Assembly (NCBI RefSeq): GCF_900103425.1
Contig: NZ_FMXA01000004.1
Coordinates: 62,001 to 126,000, forward strand
DNA from: Dialister histaminiformans
GTDB taxonomy: Bacteria; Bacillota; Negativicutes; Veillonellales; Dialisteraceae
Length of the DNA stretch: 64,000 nt
Direction: 5' to 3'
The notes below the pieces were generated by a model, which made no database searches, was not told the origin of the DNA, and saw nothing but the letters and a program-made list of their open reading frames with translations. The position numbers were made by a program, and so were the translations under genes. Position 1 is the first letter of the stretch. Every line of letters starts with the position of its first letter. Shown one piece after another: positions 48,943-57,564 of this stretch.

Positions 48943-50187
48943 ATGACGGGTTCTGTTTTTACAAAGCCATATACGTCGGCACACAATATTGTCAGTCTGT
49001 TGTATGCTGTCGTATTTTTATTGCCTTTTACCCATTTGTTTTATGTTCCGCTGGTGATAGCGCTTCTGCTGGCCCTGTGGCGTGTTAGGGAGCATGGAAA
49101 ACAGGAACTGCGGATTGGCTCTCTGCGGCAGGCAGGAGCGGCTTTTCTGCTCTGCTCTTTCCTGTCGGTGATTAATTCACCGGATAAGCTGTTCTCTCTG
49201 TTTAACTGGTGCTTTCTTCCGCTCATGTACGCGGTCCTGTACATACTGATTGTGACTTACGCGGACAGCCGGGACATACGGAAGAATCTGATGCTGTCCT
49301 TTTTTGCAGGCGCGGTACTGGTGATGGTATATGGCGTATGGCAGTATACACATATTATCGATATGGCTACGGATATGGCGGCTCACGACTGGGTGGACGC
49401 CTCCCGGTTCCCCATGCTGTACCGCCGGTTTTATTCCACTCTGGAAAATCCGAACCTGTGTGCTACGTATCTGCTTATGATGACCAGTTATAGCGGAGCC
49501 TTCTTCCTGTTTGAGAAAAGGAGACGGCAGAAGGGGCTGCTTCTTCTGCTGACGATGGGGCTGGTTGTCTGCCTGGCGCTCACCTATTCCCGGGGGGCCT
49601 GGATCAGTCTGCTGTTTATTCTGGCGGTATACGGTCTGGAGTATGATAAACGTCTTTTTGCCCTGCTCCTTCTGGTTCCGGTGATTCTGTTCTTTTATCA
49701 GGGACAGGTGGCGGTACGGTTCTTATCTTTGTTTTCCGCCCAGGATACATCCATTGGCATGCGGTTTACCATGTGGAGAAATACCCTTCGCATGATCAGT
49801 GACCACCCGCTGCTTGGCTGCGGATGGGGTGCTTATTATCTGGTCTATCCGGATTATGATCTGCTTATCCGGAGGGCGGGAGTCACTATTTTCCATGCCC
49901 ACAATATGTATCTGTCTGTTATGGCGAATGTGGGGATTCCCGGGGCTATTGCTTATTTCTGGTTTTATTTTGGTCATATCCGCTATGCCTGGAGAGTCTA
50001 CAGAAAATCGCAGGATACCTTTTATAAGGCCATAGGGCTGGGGACTATTGCGGCGATTACCGCAGTGGCTGTGAACGGAATCGGGGATTATACGCTGTTC
50101 AGCATCGCGGTGTCCATGTGTTTCTGGGCTTTAATGGCCATCGGGATGTCTTCCTACGAAGACAGACTGGAGACGGACAACCGCTGA
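48943..50187 (+). CDS. O-antigen ligase/polymerase-like membrane protein (Wzy_C)
   Basis: 414 residues with about ten to twelve hydrophobic helices and a Wzy_C-type core (RFPMLYRRFYSTLENPNLC, LALTYSRGAWISLLFIL). The large periplasmic loop contains RFTMWRNTLRMISDHPLLGCG and HAHNMYLSVMANVGIPG. In Gram-negative cells such proteins ligate or polymerize O-antigen at the inner membrane; here that is family-level inference. AAAGGAGAAG precedes ATG. It is isolated from any LPS gene cluster. Confidence 0.82.
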   Translation: MTGSVFTKPYTSAHNIVSLLYAVVFLLPFTHLFYVPLVIALLLALWRVREHGKQELRIGSLRQAGAAFLLCSFLSVINSPDKLFSLFNWCFLPLMYAVLYILIVTYADSRDIRKNLMLSFFAGAVLVMVYGVWQYTHIIDMATDMAAHDWVDASRFPMLYRRFYSTLENPNLCATYLLMMTSYSGAFFLFEKRRRQKGLLLLLTMGLVVCLALTYSRGAWISLLFILAVYGLEYDKRLFALLLLVPVILFFYQGQVAVRFLSLFSAQDTSIGMRFTMWRNTLRMISDHPLLGCGWGAYYLVYPDYDLLIRRAGVTIFHAHNMYLSVMANVGIPGAIAYFWFYFGHIRYAWRVYRKSQDTFYKAIGLGTIAAITAVAVNGIGDYTLFSIAVSMCFWALMAIGMSSYEDRLETDNR

Positions 50188-50196
50188 TATCATGAG

Positions 50197-50217
50197 CCGG
50201 CCTGAGGGCCGGTTTTT
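50197..50217 (+). terminator. Terminator after the O-antigen-ligase-like gene
   Basis: CCGGCC-TGAG-GGCCGG followed by TTTTT. Confidence 0.85.
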
Positions 50218-50250
50218 CATTATCACGTGGTGTTAATACAAGGTGAAATG

Positions 50251-50259
50251 TGTTATAAT
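50251..50259 (+). promoter_or_regulatory. Extended -10 promoter of mmdA
   Basis: TGTTATAAT. The leader of about 95 nt carries a CTGCCT-TGTG-AGGCAG hairpin (50319-50334) upstream of the ribosome binding site. Confidence 0.6.
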
Positions 50260-50357
50260 AATGGCCGATATATCTGGTTAGATAAGATAAAGATTGATAT
50301 AAAGTAAGTTCATTGAAAACTGCCTTGTGAGGCAGGACAGGTAATGGAGGTACAGAT

Positions 50358-51893
50358 ATGGCATCTGTTGATGAAAAGATTAATCTCCTTCATCAGAAGC
50401 TGGAACATATTCAGCAGATGGGCGGGGAAAAACAGGTGGAAAGACAGCATTCCCGGGGAAAACTGACAGCCCGCGAACGTTTACATTTGTTATTTGATGA
50501 AAATTCCTTTGTCGAAACCGGAGCTTTGAGAAAACATAACTGTCATTATTTCGGACAGGAAAAGAAGGATATTCCGGCAGATGGCGTAGTAACAGGCTAT
50601 GGTACAGTGGATGGCCGTCTGGTCTTTGCCTTCGCTCAGGATTTTACGGTCAGCGGCGGCTCCCTTGGGGAAGCCCATGCGGCAAAGATTGTTGAACTGC
50701 AGAAAATGGCCATGAAGGTAGGTGCTCCGATTATCGGAATGAATGATTCCGGCGGAGCACGTATTCAGGAAGGGGTAGCGGCCCTTTCCGGATTCGGTGA
50801 TATGTTTATGCAGAATACCCTGGCTTCCGGGGTTATTCCGCAGATTTGTGCCATTATGGGTCCATGTGCCGGCGGTGCAGTTTATTCTCCGGCACTGATG
50901 GATTTTGTTTACATGGTTAAGGGAACCAGCCAGATGTTCCTCACCGGACCGAAGGTAGTTGAATCCGTAACCGGAGAACAGATCAGTGCGGAAGACCTCG
51001 GTGGCGCCATGACCCATAACAGCATTTCCGGCGTTTCCCAGTTTGCCGCGGAAGATGATGAAGACTGCATTCGTCAGATACGCTATCTTCTTTCTTTCCT
51101 CCCGGGAAACAATATGGAAGATGCTCCGGTAGTGGATACCGGTGATGATCCGGCACGTACCGATCCGGCACTGGACCATATTATTCCGGATGAAGCCAAC
51201 ATGGCTTACGATATGTACGACATCATAAAATCCCTGGTGGATAACGGGGAATATTATGAAGTATTGAAGCACTGGGCTAAGAATGCCATTACCGCGTTTG
51301 CCAGAATGGATGGTCAGACCGTAGGTGTTGTAGCCAACCAGCCGAAGATGATGGCCGGATGCCTGGACTATAACGCATCCGACAAGATTGCGCGTTTTGT
51401 ACGCTTCTGCGACTGCTTCAATATTCCGCTGGTAACCCTTGTGGATGTACCAGGTTTCCTGCCGGGAAGTCAGCAGGAACATGCCGGGGTTATCCGTCAT
51501 GGGGCAAAGATTCTTTATGCATACTGCGAAGCAACCGTTCCGAAGATTACCGTAGTTACCCGTAAGGCTTATGGCGGCGCCTATATCGGTATGTGCTGCC
51601 GTCAGCTGGGCGCTGATCAGGTATTTGCATGGCCTTCTGCGGAAATTGCTGTTATGGGTGCCGAAGGGGCAGCCCGCATTATTTTCAGAAAGAATACGCC
51701 GGAAGAACGGGAAAAGCTTACAGAAGAATACAAACAGAACTTCGCTTCCCCGTATCAGGCAGCGGAACTGGGATATGTAGATGCCGTCATTGATCCGCAG
51801 AATACCAGACCATATATTATCAATGCGCTGAAGATGCTTGCCAGCAAGCATGAAGTACATCCATCAAAGAAACATGGAAGCATGCCTCTCTGA
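50358..51893 (+). CDS. mmdA: Methylmalonyl-CoA decarboxylase alpha subunit (carboxyltransferase)
   Basis: Carboxyltransferase of the PccB/MmdA family, 511 residues. It moves CO2 between methylmalonyl-CoA and enzyme-bound biotin in the succinate-to-propionate pathway. ERQHSRGKLTARERL and DENSFVE open the protein; the oxyanion-hole segments are GMNDSGGARIQEGV, GPCAGGAVYSPAL and later GGAYIGMCCRQLGADQVFAW. GGAGG precedes ATG. The delta and biotin-carrier genes follow, which favours the decarboxylase over plain propionyl-CoA carboxylase. Confidence 0.93.
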   Translation: MASVDEKINLLHQKLEHIQQMGGEKQVERQHSRGKLTARERLHLLFDENSFVETGALRKHNCHYFGQEKKDIPADGVVTGYGTVDGRLVFAFAQDFTVSGGSLGEAHAAKIVELQKMAMKVGAPIIGMNDSGGARIQEGVAALSGFGDMFMQNTLASGVIPQICAIMGPCAGGAVYSPALMDFVYMVKGTSQMFLTGPKVVESVTGEQISAEDLGGAMTHNSISGVSQFAAEDDEDCIRQIRYLLSFLPGNNMEDAPVVDTGDDPARTDPALDHIIPDEANMAYDMYDIIKSLVDNGEYYEVLKHWAKNAITAFARMDGQTVGVVANQPKMMAGCLDYNASDKIARFVRFCDCFNIPLVTLVDVPGFLPGSQQEHAGVIRHGAKILYAYCEATVPKITVVTRKAYGGAYIGMCCRQLGADQVFAWPSAEIAVMGAEGAARIIFRKNTPEEREKLTEEYKQNFASPYQAAELGYVDAVIDPQNTRPYIINALKMLASKHEVHPSKKHGSMPL

Positions 51894-51915
51894 TTAATTA
51901 GCGAAGAAAGGATGG

Positions 51916-52452
51916 ATGTCAATGAATACAATAATCATGCTTGTCAGTGTACTTAATGCCGCCGTGGCACTGATAGCGCTGTATATGTTCAGCCGGATGC
52001 TCAATATATTAAAATCCATGGCTGAACGGGCCGATAAGCCGGCTGATCCGCCAAAGGTGGAAGTCAATGTTCCGCCGAGTGAACCGGTAGTCAATGTGAA
52101 GGCAGAGCAGCCAGTTCTTCTTTCGGAATTTAAGGCTGTAGTGGATCAGGCGGTAAGATCCGCGGTTAAGGAAGCGGTTCGAACCGCTGTGAAAGAAGCC
52201 TCTGTACCGCAGAGACCGGCCGTCGTCAGGAAGAGCGTGCTTCCTGTACACACTCCGGCCCCGGTTATTAACGGACCTCATAGAAGGGAAACCGTCAATA
52301 ATGCGCCTGCTCCGGAAGTAGTGGCTGCCATAACCGCGGCGATTGCGGCGATGGGAATAAAAGGGAAAGTGGTTTCCATCCGTCCCCGTACATCGGAACG
52401 CTGGAAGAATGCCGGCAGAATAGAAAGTATTTCCGGTGCCAACCGGTTTTAA
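51916..52452 (+). CDS. mmdD: Decarboxylase delta subunit with an epsilon-like C-terminus
   Basis: 178 residues. One N-terminal membrane helix (NTIIMLVSVLNAAVALIALY) is followed by a Pro/Val/Ala/Lys-rich linker. A conserved C-terminal segment, EVVAAITAAIAAMGIKGKVV with WKNAGRIES, resembles the assembly region of OadG/MmdD proteins and the short MmdE subunit of Veillonella. The delta chain anchors the alpha subunit to the membrane sodium pump. The start may be ATG 51916 or 51922; AAAGGA (51907-51912) fits 51922 slightly better. Function is inferred from context and architecture. Confidence 0.82.
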   Translation: MSMNTIIMLVSVLNAAVALIALYMFSRMLNILKSMAERADKPADPPKVEVNVPPSEPVVNVKAEQPVLLSEFKAVVDQAVRSAVKEAVRTAVKEASVPQRPAVVRKSVLPVHTPAPVINGPHRRETVNNAPAPEVVAAITAAIAAMGIKGKVVSIRPRTSERWKNAGRIESISGANRF

Positions 52453-52503
52453 GCATATAGCAGCAGGGAACTAACCTGTAACAAGTCATAGCAGGAGGAA
52501 ATA

Positions 52504-53001
52504 ATGAAAAGATTTTCTGTAAAAGTAAATGGTCAGGTATATGAGGTAGAAGTTACAGAGCTGAAATCTGGAGAATCCGCTCCGGCAGCGGCTTATACCG
52601 CACCGGCATACAGCCACGCGGCGCCGGCTCCGGCAGCTGCGGCTCCGCTGTCAACCGGGATTGTGCACCCGCAGCCAACAACATACAAGGCTCCGGCGGT
52701 AAAACATCATTCCGCAGCGGTAGAAAGAATTATGAAGCAGGCAGCGGCCGGCAAGAGTGAACCGGAAGCTCCTATCGCTCCAGGCGGTTTTGTGGTCAAA
52801 GCGCCAATGCCAGGTAAGATTACATTCATGAGCGCTAAAGAAGGGGCCAAAGTAAAGAAGGGCGACGAACTGATGGTGCTGGAAGCCATGAAGATGGGCA
52901 ATTCCATTACCGCTCCTGTATCCGGAGTTATTAAGTCTGTTAATGTCAAGGAAGGCGACACCGTACTGGGCAAGCAGACTCTGCTGGTTATTGGAGAATA
53001 A
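52504..53001 (+). CDS. mmdC: Biotin carboxyl carrier (gamma) subunit
   Basis: 165 residues. A short N-terminal region (KRFSVKVNGQVYEVEVTEL) is followed by an Ala/Pro-rich flexible linker of about 60 residues and a biotinyl domain (FVVKAPMPGKITFMSAKEG). The biotinylated lysine is in LEAMKMGNSITAP. It carries carboxyl-biotin from MmdA to the membrane beta subunit. AGGAGG precedes ATG. mmdB, the sodium-pumping beta subunit, is not in this cluster. Confidence 0.92.
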   Translation: MKRFSVKVNGQVYEVEVTELKSGESAPAAAYTAPAYSHAAPAPAAAAPLSTGIVHPQPTTYKAPAVKHHSAAVERIMKQAAAGKSEPEAPIAPGGFVVKAPMPGKITFMSAKEGAKVKKGDELMVLEAMKMGNSITAPVSGVIKSVNVKEGDTVLGKQTLLVIGE

Positions 53002-53052
53002 ATGATACCGGCGGACAGGGGACTGTCAGGGCGTTAACCAAAAAAACGTAGA

Positions 53053-53094
53053 AAATCAGGACATGTTTATGCACGGACATGTCCTGATTTTTTT
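53053..53094 (+). terminator. Terminator of the mmd operon
   Basis: AAATCAGGACATGT pairs with ACATGTCCTGATTT, followed by T4. Confidence 0.9.
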
Positions 53095-53191
53095 AAAAGA
53101 AGATATGGAAAAGGGCAGAGGAACATTCTGTTTACCGGAATACTCTGTTAGCGAAATATTTCATATTTTTACATTTTACCGTACCTGGATA

Positions 53192-53200
53192 TGATACAAT
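53192..53200 (+). promoter_or_regulatory. Extended -10 of the Cof-type phosphatase gene
   Basis: TGATACAAT. It overlaps an upstream in-frame start, which supports initiation at ATG 53245. Confidence 0.5.
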
Positions 53201-53244
53201 GTGATAACAGGACAAAATCTGGGCATAGAGGAAAGGAGAGCCTG

Positions 53245-54009
53245 ATGAAACGTTATTTCTTTTTTGATATTGATGGTACATTAACTTCACCACTTACCGC
53301 CTGTGTGCCTGAAGATACCAAAGAAGCAATCCGGCAGCTGCAGGCAAAAGGTAATTTTGTGGCGCTGGCTACCGGCCGTCTGCAGTGTGATGCTTATCAT
53401 ATCGCGCAGCAGCTGGGGATACGTTCCGTTGTATCTGATGGCGGGAATGGGCTGACTATCGACGGGCAGCTTATTTATCATAGAAGTCTCCCCCTGGATG
53501 CCTGCTATGCCTTTCTGGACGATCTGGATGACAGCCAGTATCCCTGGGCCATTACCATTGACAACAAGATGGAAAAACACAGCAGGGATTCCCGTTATAT
53601 GGACAGAACCGGAGATTCCTATTACCGGAACATCATTCAGGCGGATTTTGACTATCGTACCAGTTCACAGATATTCAAGATGTTTGTTGACTGCCCAAAA
53701 GAGGAAGAAGGGCAGATTGAGTTTCATGGGCTCCGGCACGTGCGGTTTAAACGGGATATCCTGCTGATTGAGCCTACAGCCAAGGAAAACGGAATATTTG
53801 AAATCTTAAAACGGGAACAGGCCTCAGATGATTCGGTGGTTGTCTTCGGAGATGGCATGAATGACTGTTCCATGTTCAGACCAGAATGGTTCAGCGTGGC
53901 CATGGGAAACGCCAATCCTCTGCTCAAAGCGAAAGCCAGCTATGTTACAGACGATGTGGATAAGAATGGTTTATCCAACGCGCTTCGCCGCTTTGGCTGG
54001 ATTGATTGA
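53245..54009 (+). CDS. Cof-type HAD-superfamily phosphatase
   Basis: 254 residues of the HAD IIB (Cof) class. Motif I FFDIDGTLTS (nucleophile Asp and acid Asp), motif II ALATGR, motif III Lys in EPTAKENG and motif IV GDGMNDCSMF are all present. These cytosolic enzymes hydrolyse sugar phosphates, flavin or PLP phosphates; the substrate cannot be named. AAAGGAGAG precedes ATG 53245. Confidence 0.88.
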   Translation: MKRYFFFDIDGTLTSPLTACVPEDTKEAIRQLQAKGNFVALATGRLQCDAYHIAQQLGIRSVVSDGGNGLTIDGQLIYHRSLPLDACYAFLDDLDDSQYPWAITIDNKMEKHSRDSRYMDRTGDSYYRNIIQADFDYRTSSQIFKMFVDCPKEEEGQIEFHGLRHVRFKRDILLIEPTAKENGIFEILKREQASDDSVVVFGDGMNDCSMFRPEWFSVAMGNANPLLKAKASYVTDDVDKNGLSNALRRFGWID

Positions 54010-54012
54010 AAT

Positions 54013-54033
54013 GGGCCGGGAAAGGCCCTTTTT
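54013..54033 (+). terminator. Terminator after the phosphatase gene
   Basis: GGGCC-GGGAAA-GGCCC followed by TTTTT. Confidence 0.75.
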
Positions 54034-54165
54034 ATATGAGTGGGAATGTATCCTGAAATCCAGACAGAAGGTAAGGGATCAGACAAACTCCGGGAAATAC
54101 CTGGAGACACGCAGAGTGGGCAGGTCAGCTTTGTAAATTGCAGGCAGAAAGGAATTAGCCATAGT

Positions 54166-55023
54166 ATGGATAATAAACAGGTACTGATTGAAGTCAGTCA
54201 TCTGACACATATATATGAAACAGAAGGGGAAGCTCCCTTTTATGCATTGCGAGATGTATCATTGCAAATTAACAAGGGAGATTTTGTGGCCGTTATCGGG
54301 ACAAATGGGTCCGGTAAATCTACATTGGCCCGACATCTGGATGCCATTCTGCTTCCTTCGGAAGGGGATGTCCTTGTAGATGGCCTGTCTGTAAAAAATC
54401 CGGATGATGTCTGGAAAATCCGTCAGAAGGTGGGAATGGTTTTTCAGAACCCGGATAATCAGCTGGTGGCATCTATTGTAGAAGATGATGTAGCATTTGG
54501 GCCGGAAAATCTCGGTGTGCCCCGGGAAGAAATTATTGCACGGGTAGCTGATTCTCTGAAAAAGGTGGGCATGGAGTCGTATCGCAAACATTCTCCGTCC
54601 ATGCTTTCAGGTGGGCAGAAGCAGCGTATAGCCATTGCGGGTGTTCTTGCCATGCATCCGGAATGTATAGTTCTGGATGAACCTACAGCCATGCTGGATC
54701 CATCCGGAAGAAAAGAAGTTATGGAAACTATTCATCGTCTGAATAAGGAAATGGGGATTACCATTGTCCTCATCACTCATTTTATGGAAGAAGCGGTAAC
54801 CGCGAATCGGGTTGTGGTAATTCATAAGGGACAGATTACCGCCGATGGAACTCCGGAAGACGTATTCTCCAAAGTGGAGGAAATGAAAGCCGGTGGACTG
54901 GATGTTCCGGTCCCTACAGAACTTTCATATAGACTGGCACAGCTGGGGCTGCCGATTCGGGGAGATTGTATGACCAATAAAGAACTGGGAGAAGAGCTAT
55001 GTCGATTCGTGTTGAAAAAGTAA
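54166..55023 (+). CDS. ecfA1: ECF transporter ATPase EcfA1
   Basis: ABC ATPase of the energy-coupling-factor module, about 285 residues. Walker A GTNGSGKST, Q-loop FQNPDNQLV, signature LSGGQKQRIAIAG, Walker B CIVLDEPTAMLDP and the switch His in LITHFMEEA are intact. The start is ATG 54166; AAAGGA is about 11 nt upstream, slightly far. No clear promoter is seen in 54034-54165. It overlaps ecfA2 by 25 nt. Serves vitamin or queT-type S components. Confidence 0.93.
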   Translation: MDNKQVLIEVSHLTHIYETEGEAPFYALRDVSLQINKGDFVAVIGTNGSGKSTLARHLDAILLPSEGDVLVDGLSVKNPDDVWKIRQKVGMVFQNPDNQLVASIVEDDVAFGPENLGVPREEIIARVADSLKKVGMESYRKHSPSMLSGGQKQRIAIAGVLAMHPECIVLDEPTAMLDPSGRKEVMETIHRLNKEMGITIVLITHFMEEAVTANRVVVIHKGQITADGTPEDVFSKVEEMKAGGLDVPVPTELSYRLAQLGLPIRGDCMTNKELGEELCRFVLKK

Positions 55024-55868
55024 ACTATATATACGGAAAAGGAACTCCTTATGAAAGAAAAGCACTGGATGGAGTGAATCTGGAAATTCATAAAGGGGAG
55101 TTTGTCGGAATTATAGGGCATACGGGCAGCGGCAAGTCCACTCTGGTACAGCACCTTAATGGTCTGCTGCATCCTTCTGAAGGACGGGTTACCGTGGATG
55201 GTGTGGATCTGGCCGGAAAGGATAAGGAAACTATTGCGAAAAGACACTCCGTGGGAATGGTATTTCAGTATCCGGAACAGCAGCTGTTTGAGGAAACCGT
55301 AAAAAAGGATATTGCCTTTGGACCGACCAATATGGGGCTTGACGAAGGCAATGTGGAAAGACGGGTACGGCAGGCTATGGAATTCGTCAGGCTGGATTAT
55401 AATACCTATGCAGAACGGTCACCATTTCGGCTGTCCGGCGGTCAGCAGCGACGAGTAGCTATCGCAGGGGTTATTGCTATGCATCCTGATTTCCTGATTA
55501 TGGATGAACCGTCTGCCGGGCTGGATCCAGTGGGGCGTATGGAAATATTTTCCAGGGTAAAGGAATGGTTTGAAAAAAAATATTTCTCGGTTATTCTGGT
55601 TACCCATAATATGGATGATATCGCCCGCCTGGCCACACGTCTGCTGGTTATGCATAATGGACGGGTGGCTATGGATGGAAAACCTATGGATATATTCCTG
55701 AACCATCGGAAGGAGCTCCAGGCGTGCGGAGTGGATGTCCCACCGCTTACCGATACGTTGCTTTACCTTAAGAATCAGGGGATTCCGGTTCCCGAAACTG
55801 CACGTACCGTGCAGGAAGCGGCAGAAAAAATGGCGGATATGTTGAAAGGAGATACTCATGCTGACTGA
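54999..55868 (+). CDS. ecfA2: ECF transporter ATPase EcfA2
   Basis: Second ECF ATPase, 289 residues: Walker A GHTGSGKST, Q-loop FQYPEQQLF, signature LSGGQQRRVAIAG, Walker B FLIMDEPSAGLDP, switch His in LVTHNMDD. It overlaps ecfA1 (25 nt) and ecfT (11 nt), so the three genes are translationally coupled and form one module. Confidence 0.94.
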   Translation: MSIRVEKVNYIYGKGTPYERKALDGVNLEIHKGEFVGIIGHTGSGKSTLVQHLNGLLHPSEGRVTVDGVDLAGKDKETIAKRHSVGMVFQYPEQQLFEETVKKDIAFGPTNMGLDEGNVERRVRQAMEFVRLDYNTYAERSPFRLSGGQQRRVAIAGVIAMHPDFLIMDEPSAGLDPVGRMEIFSRVKEWFEKKYFSVILVTHNMDDIARLATRLLVMHNGRVAMDGKPMDIFLNHRKELQACGVDVPPLTDTLLYLKNQGIPVPETARTVQEAAEKMADMLKGDTHAD

Positions 55869-56658
55869 TATTACACTGGGGCAGTATTACCCGGGAAACT
55901 CCTTTCTTCACCGGATGGATCCACGGGCAAAGATTATATGTACCATGATTTTTATCACGGCTATATTTATTGCTGAATCTTTCTGGTCATATCTTCTGGT
56001 TACTGCTTTTTTGCTTATGACCATTTCCGTATCGGGAGTTCCCATAAAACTGATAGTAAAGGCGATAAAGCCATTGTGGTTCATCCTGGTATTTACATTT
56101 ATTATTCATCTGTTTACAACACCGGGGACGACGTTGTTTTATGCAGGGATAATTCATATTACCCGCGAAGGCATTATTCGTGGGACCTATATGACACTGC
56201 GGCTGGTTTACCTGATTGCCTTTTCGTCCTTGCTTACTTACACTACCAGTCCGATTGTATTGACAGATGGCATAGAGGCGCTTCTTACCCCGTGGAAACG
56301 GTTTGGTGTTCCGGCCCATGAACTGGCTATGATGATGTCTATTGCGCTTCGCTTTATTCCTACGCTTCTGGAAGAAACAGACCGTATTATGAAAGCACAG
56401 GCATCCCGTGGTGCAGATTTTACTACAGGAAATCTGATGCACAGGGCCAAAAGTATGATTCCGGTGCTGGTGCCGCTGTTTATTTCCGCATTCCGTCGTG
56501 CCGATGAACTGGCTACCGCCATGGAAGCCAGATGTTACCGGGGTGGTGAAGGCAGGACAAAGATGCACCAGCTTCAATATACGGGGCGGGATAGCATTGG
56601 ATTTGCGGCCGTTGTGGCGGTTACTGCACTATTGATTGGAATGCGTATAATGAGCTGA
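55858..56658 (+). CDS. ecfT: ECF transporter transmembrane scaffold EcfT
   Basis: Integral scaffold protein, 266 residues with several membrane helices. The two cytoplasmic coupling motifs that contact the ATPases are visible as AQASRGAD and AMEARCYRGG. It starts inside the 3' end of ecfA2. With EcfA1/A2 it can energize several S components; QueT at 6.5 kb is a candidate client. Confidence 0.93.
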   Translation: MLTDITLGQYYPGNSFLHRMDPRAKIICTMIFITAIFIAESFWSYLLVTAFLLMTISVSGVPIKLIVKAIKPLWFILVFTFIIHLFTTPGTTLFYAGIIHITREGIIRGTYMTLRLVYLIAFSSLLTYTTSPIVLTDGIEALLTPWKRFGVPAHELAMMMSIALRFIPTLLEETDRIMKAQASRGADFTTGNLMHRAKSMIPVLVPLFISAFRRADELATAMEARCYRGGEGRTKMHQLQYTGRDSIGFAAVVAVTALLIGMRIMS

Positions 56659-56671
56659 AAATAAGGATGTT

Positions 56672-57472
56672 ATGAAAAGAAATATATGGATTACCGTTTC
56701 CTATGAGGGGACAGCCTATGCAGGGTTTCAACGACAGCCGGTCGCTATGACTGTGCAGAAGGCCATTGAAGAGGCATTGCTGCAGATTACCGGGGTATCG
56801 ACTACACTGTATTTCGTGGCGCGTACTGATGCAGGGGTACATGCCTGGGGGCAGGAATGCACATTCTATACAGAATCCCGTGTACCGGGAGATAAGTTTA
56901 AATATGCATTGAATGCCATTTTGCCACGGGATATTCGTGTCCGTGAAAGCCGGGAGGTAGCTGAAGATTTTTCCGTAAGACGTATGAATTATGGAAAAAC
57001 GTATGCCTACAATATATGGCAGGACAGGGATGTCTCTCCTTTTATGCGGCGATATGTGTGGGCGCTGGGGAGAGAGCTCAATGTGGAAAAGATGCGGGCA
57101 GTGGCCGCCAAACTGGTGGGACGCCATGATTTCACTTCGTTTAGAGGTAATAATTCGGTGCCATCGGATCCAGTAAGAAATCTTATGGATATACGCATAG
57201 AGGCAAAAGGACGACTCATCCGTATCTATGTCACGGGCGAAGGATTTTTGTATCATATGGTACGGAATATTGCCGGCGCACTGGCTGACGCCGGTCAGGG
57301 GAAACTTTCACCTGAAGAATTAGTAAATATACTGAAAGCCAGGGACAGAAGAAAGCTTGGCGTTACAGCACCTGCAGAGGGACTCTGTCTGTTGCAGGTG
57401 TATTTTGAACCGGTTACCGAATCGGATATTAAGGCGACACTGGCACAGGATTACTGGCCATGGACGAGATAA
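56672..57472 (+). CDS. truA: tRNA pseudouridine synthase A
   Basis: Makes pseudouridine at tRNA positions 38-40, 266 residues. Catalytic Asp is in the ARTDAGVHAWGQ block; SYEGTAYAGFQRQP, FRGNNSVPSDPVRN and FLYHMVRNIAGAL are family segments. It follows ecfT after 13 nt, the usual Firmicute pairing. Its 3' end forms half of the following terminator. Confidence 0.95.
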   Translation: MKRNIWITVSYEGTAYAGFQRQPVAMTVQKAIEEALLQITGVSTTLYFVARTDAGVHAWGQECTFYTESRVPGDKFKYALNAILPRDIRVRESREVAEDFSVRRMNYGKTYAYNIWQDRDVSPFMRRYVWALGRELNVEKMRAVAAKLVGRHDFTSFRGNNSVPSDPVRNLMDIRIEAKGRLIRIYVTGEGFLYHMVRNIAGALADAGQGKLSPEELVNILKARDRRKLGVTAPAEGLCLLQVYFEPVTESDIKATLAQDYWPWTR

Positions 57473-57490
57473 GAGGTCCATGGCCTTTTT
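57456..57490 (+). terminator. Terminator overlapping the truA 3' end
   Basis: GGCCATGGAC (57456-57465, inside truA) pairs with GTCCATGGCC (57476-57485), followed by TTTTT. Confidence 0.85.
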
Positions 57491-57516
57491 CTATGGATGA
57501 ATTTACGGTATGATTA

Positions 57517-57552
57517 TGTTAAAATCAAATAGAACGATTTAATCATTTGATT
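57517..57552 (+). promoter_or_regulatory. Promoter and putative operator of the TetR-RND operon
   Basis: Extended -10 TGTTAAAAT (57517-57525) overlaps a perfect inverted repeat AATCAAAT (57523-57530) and ATTTGATT (57545-57552), spaced by 14 nt. The 30-bp site lies across the predicted start of transcription, well placed for repression. Confidence 0.6.
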
Positions 57553-57564
57553 GAAGGGAATAAA

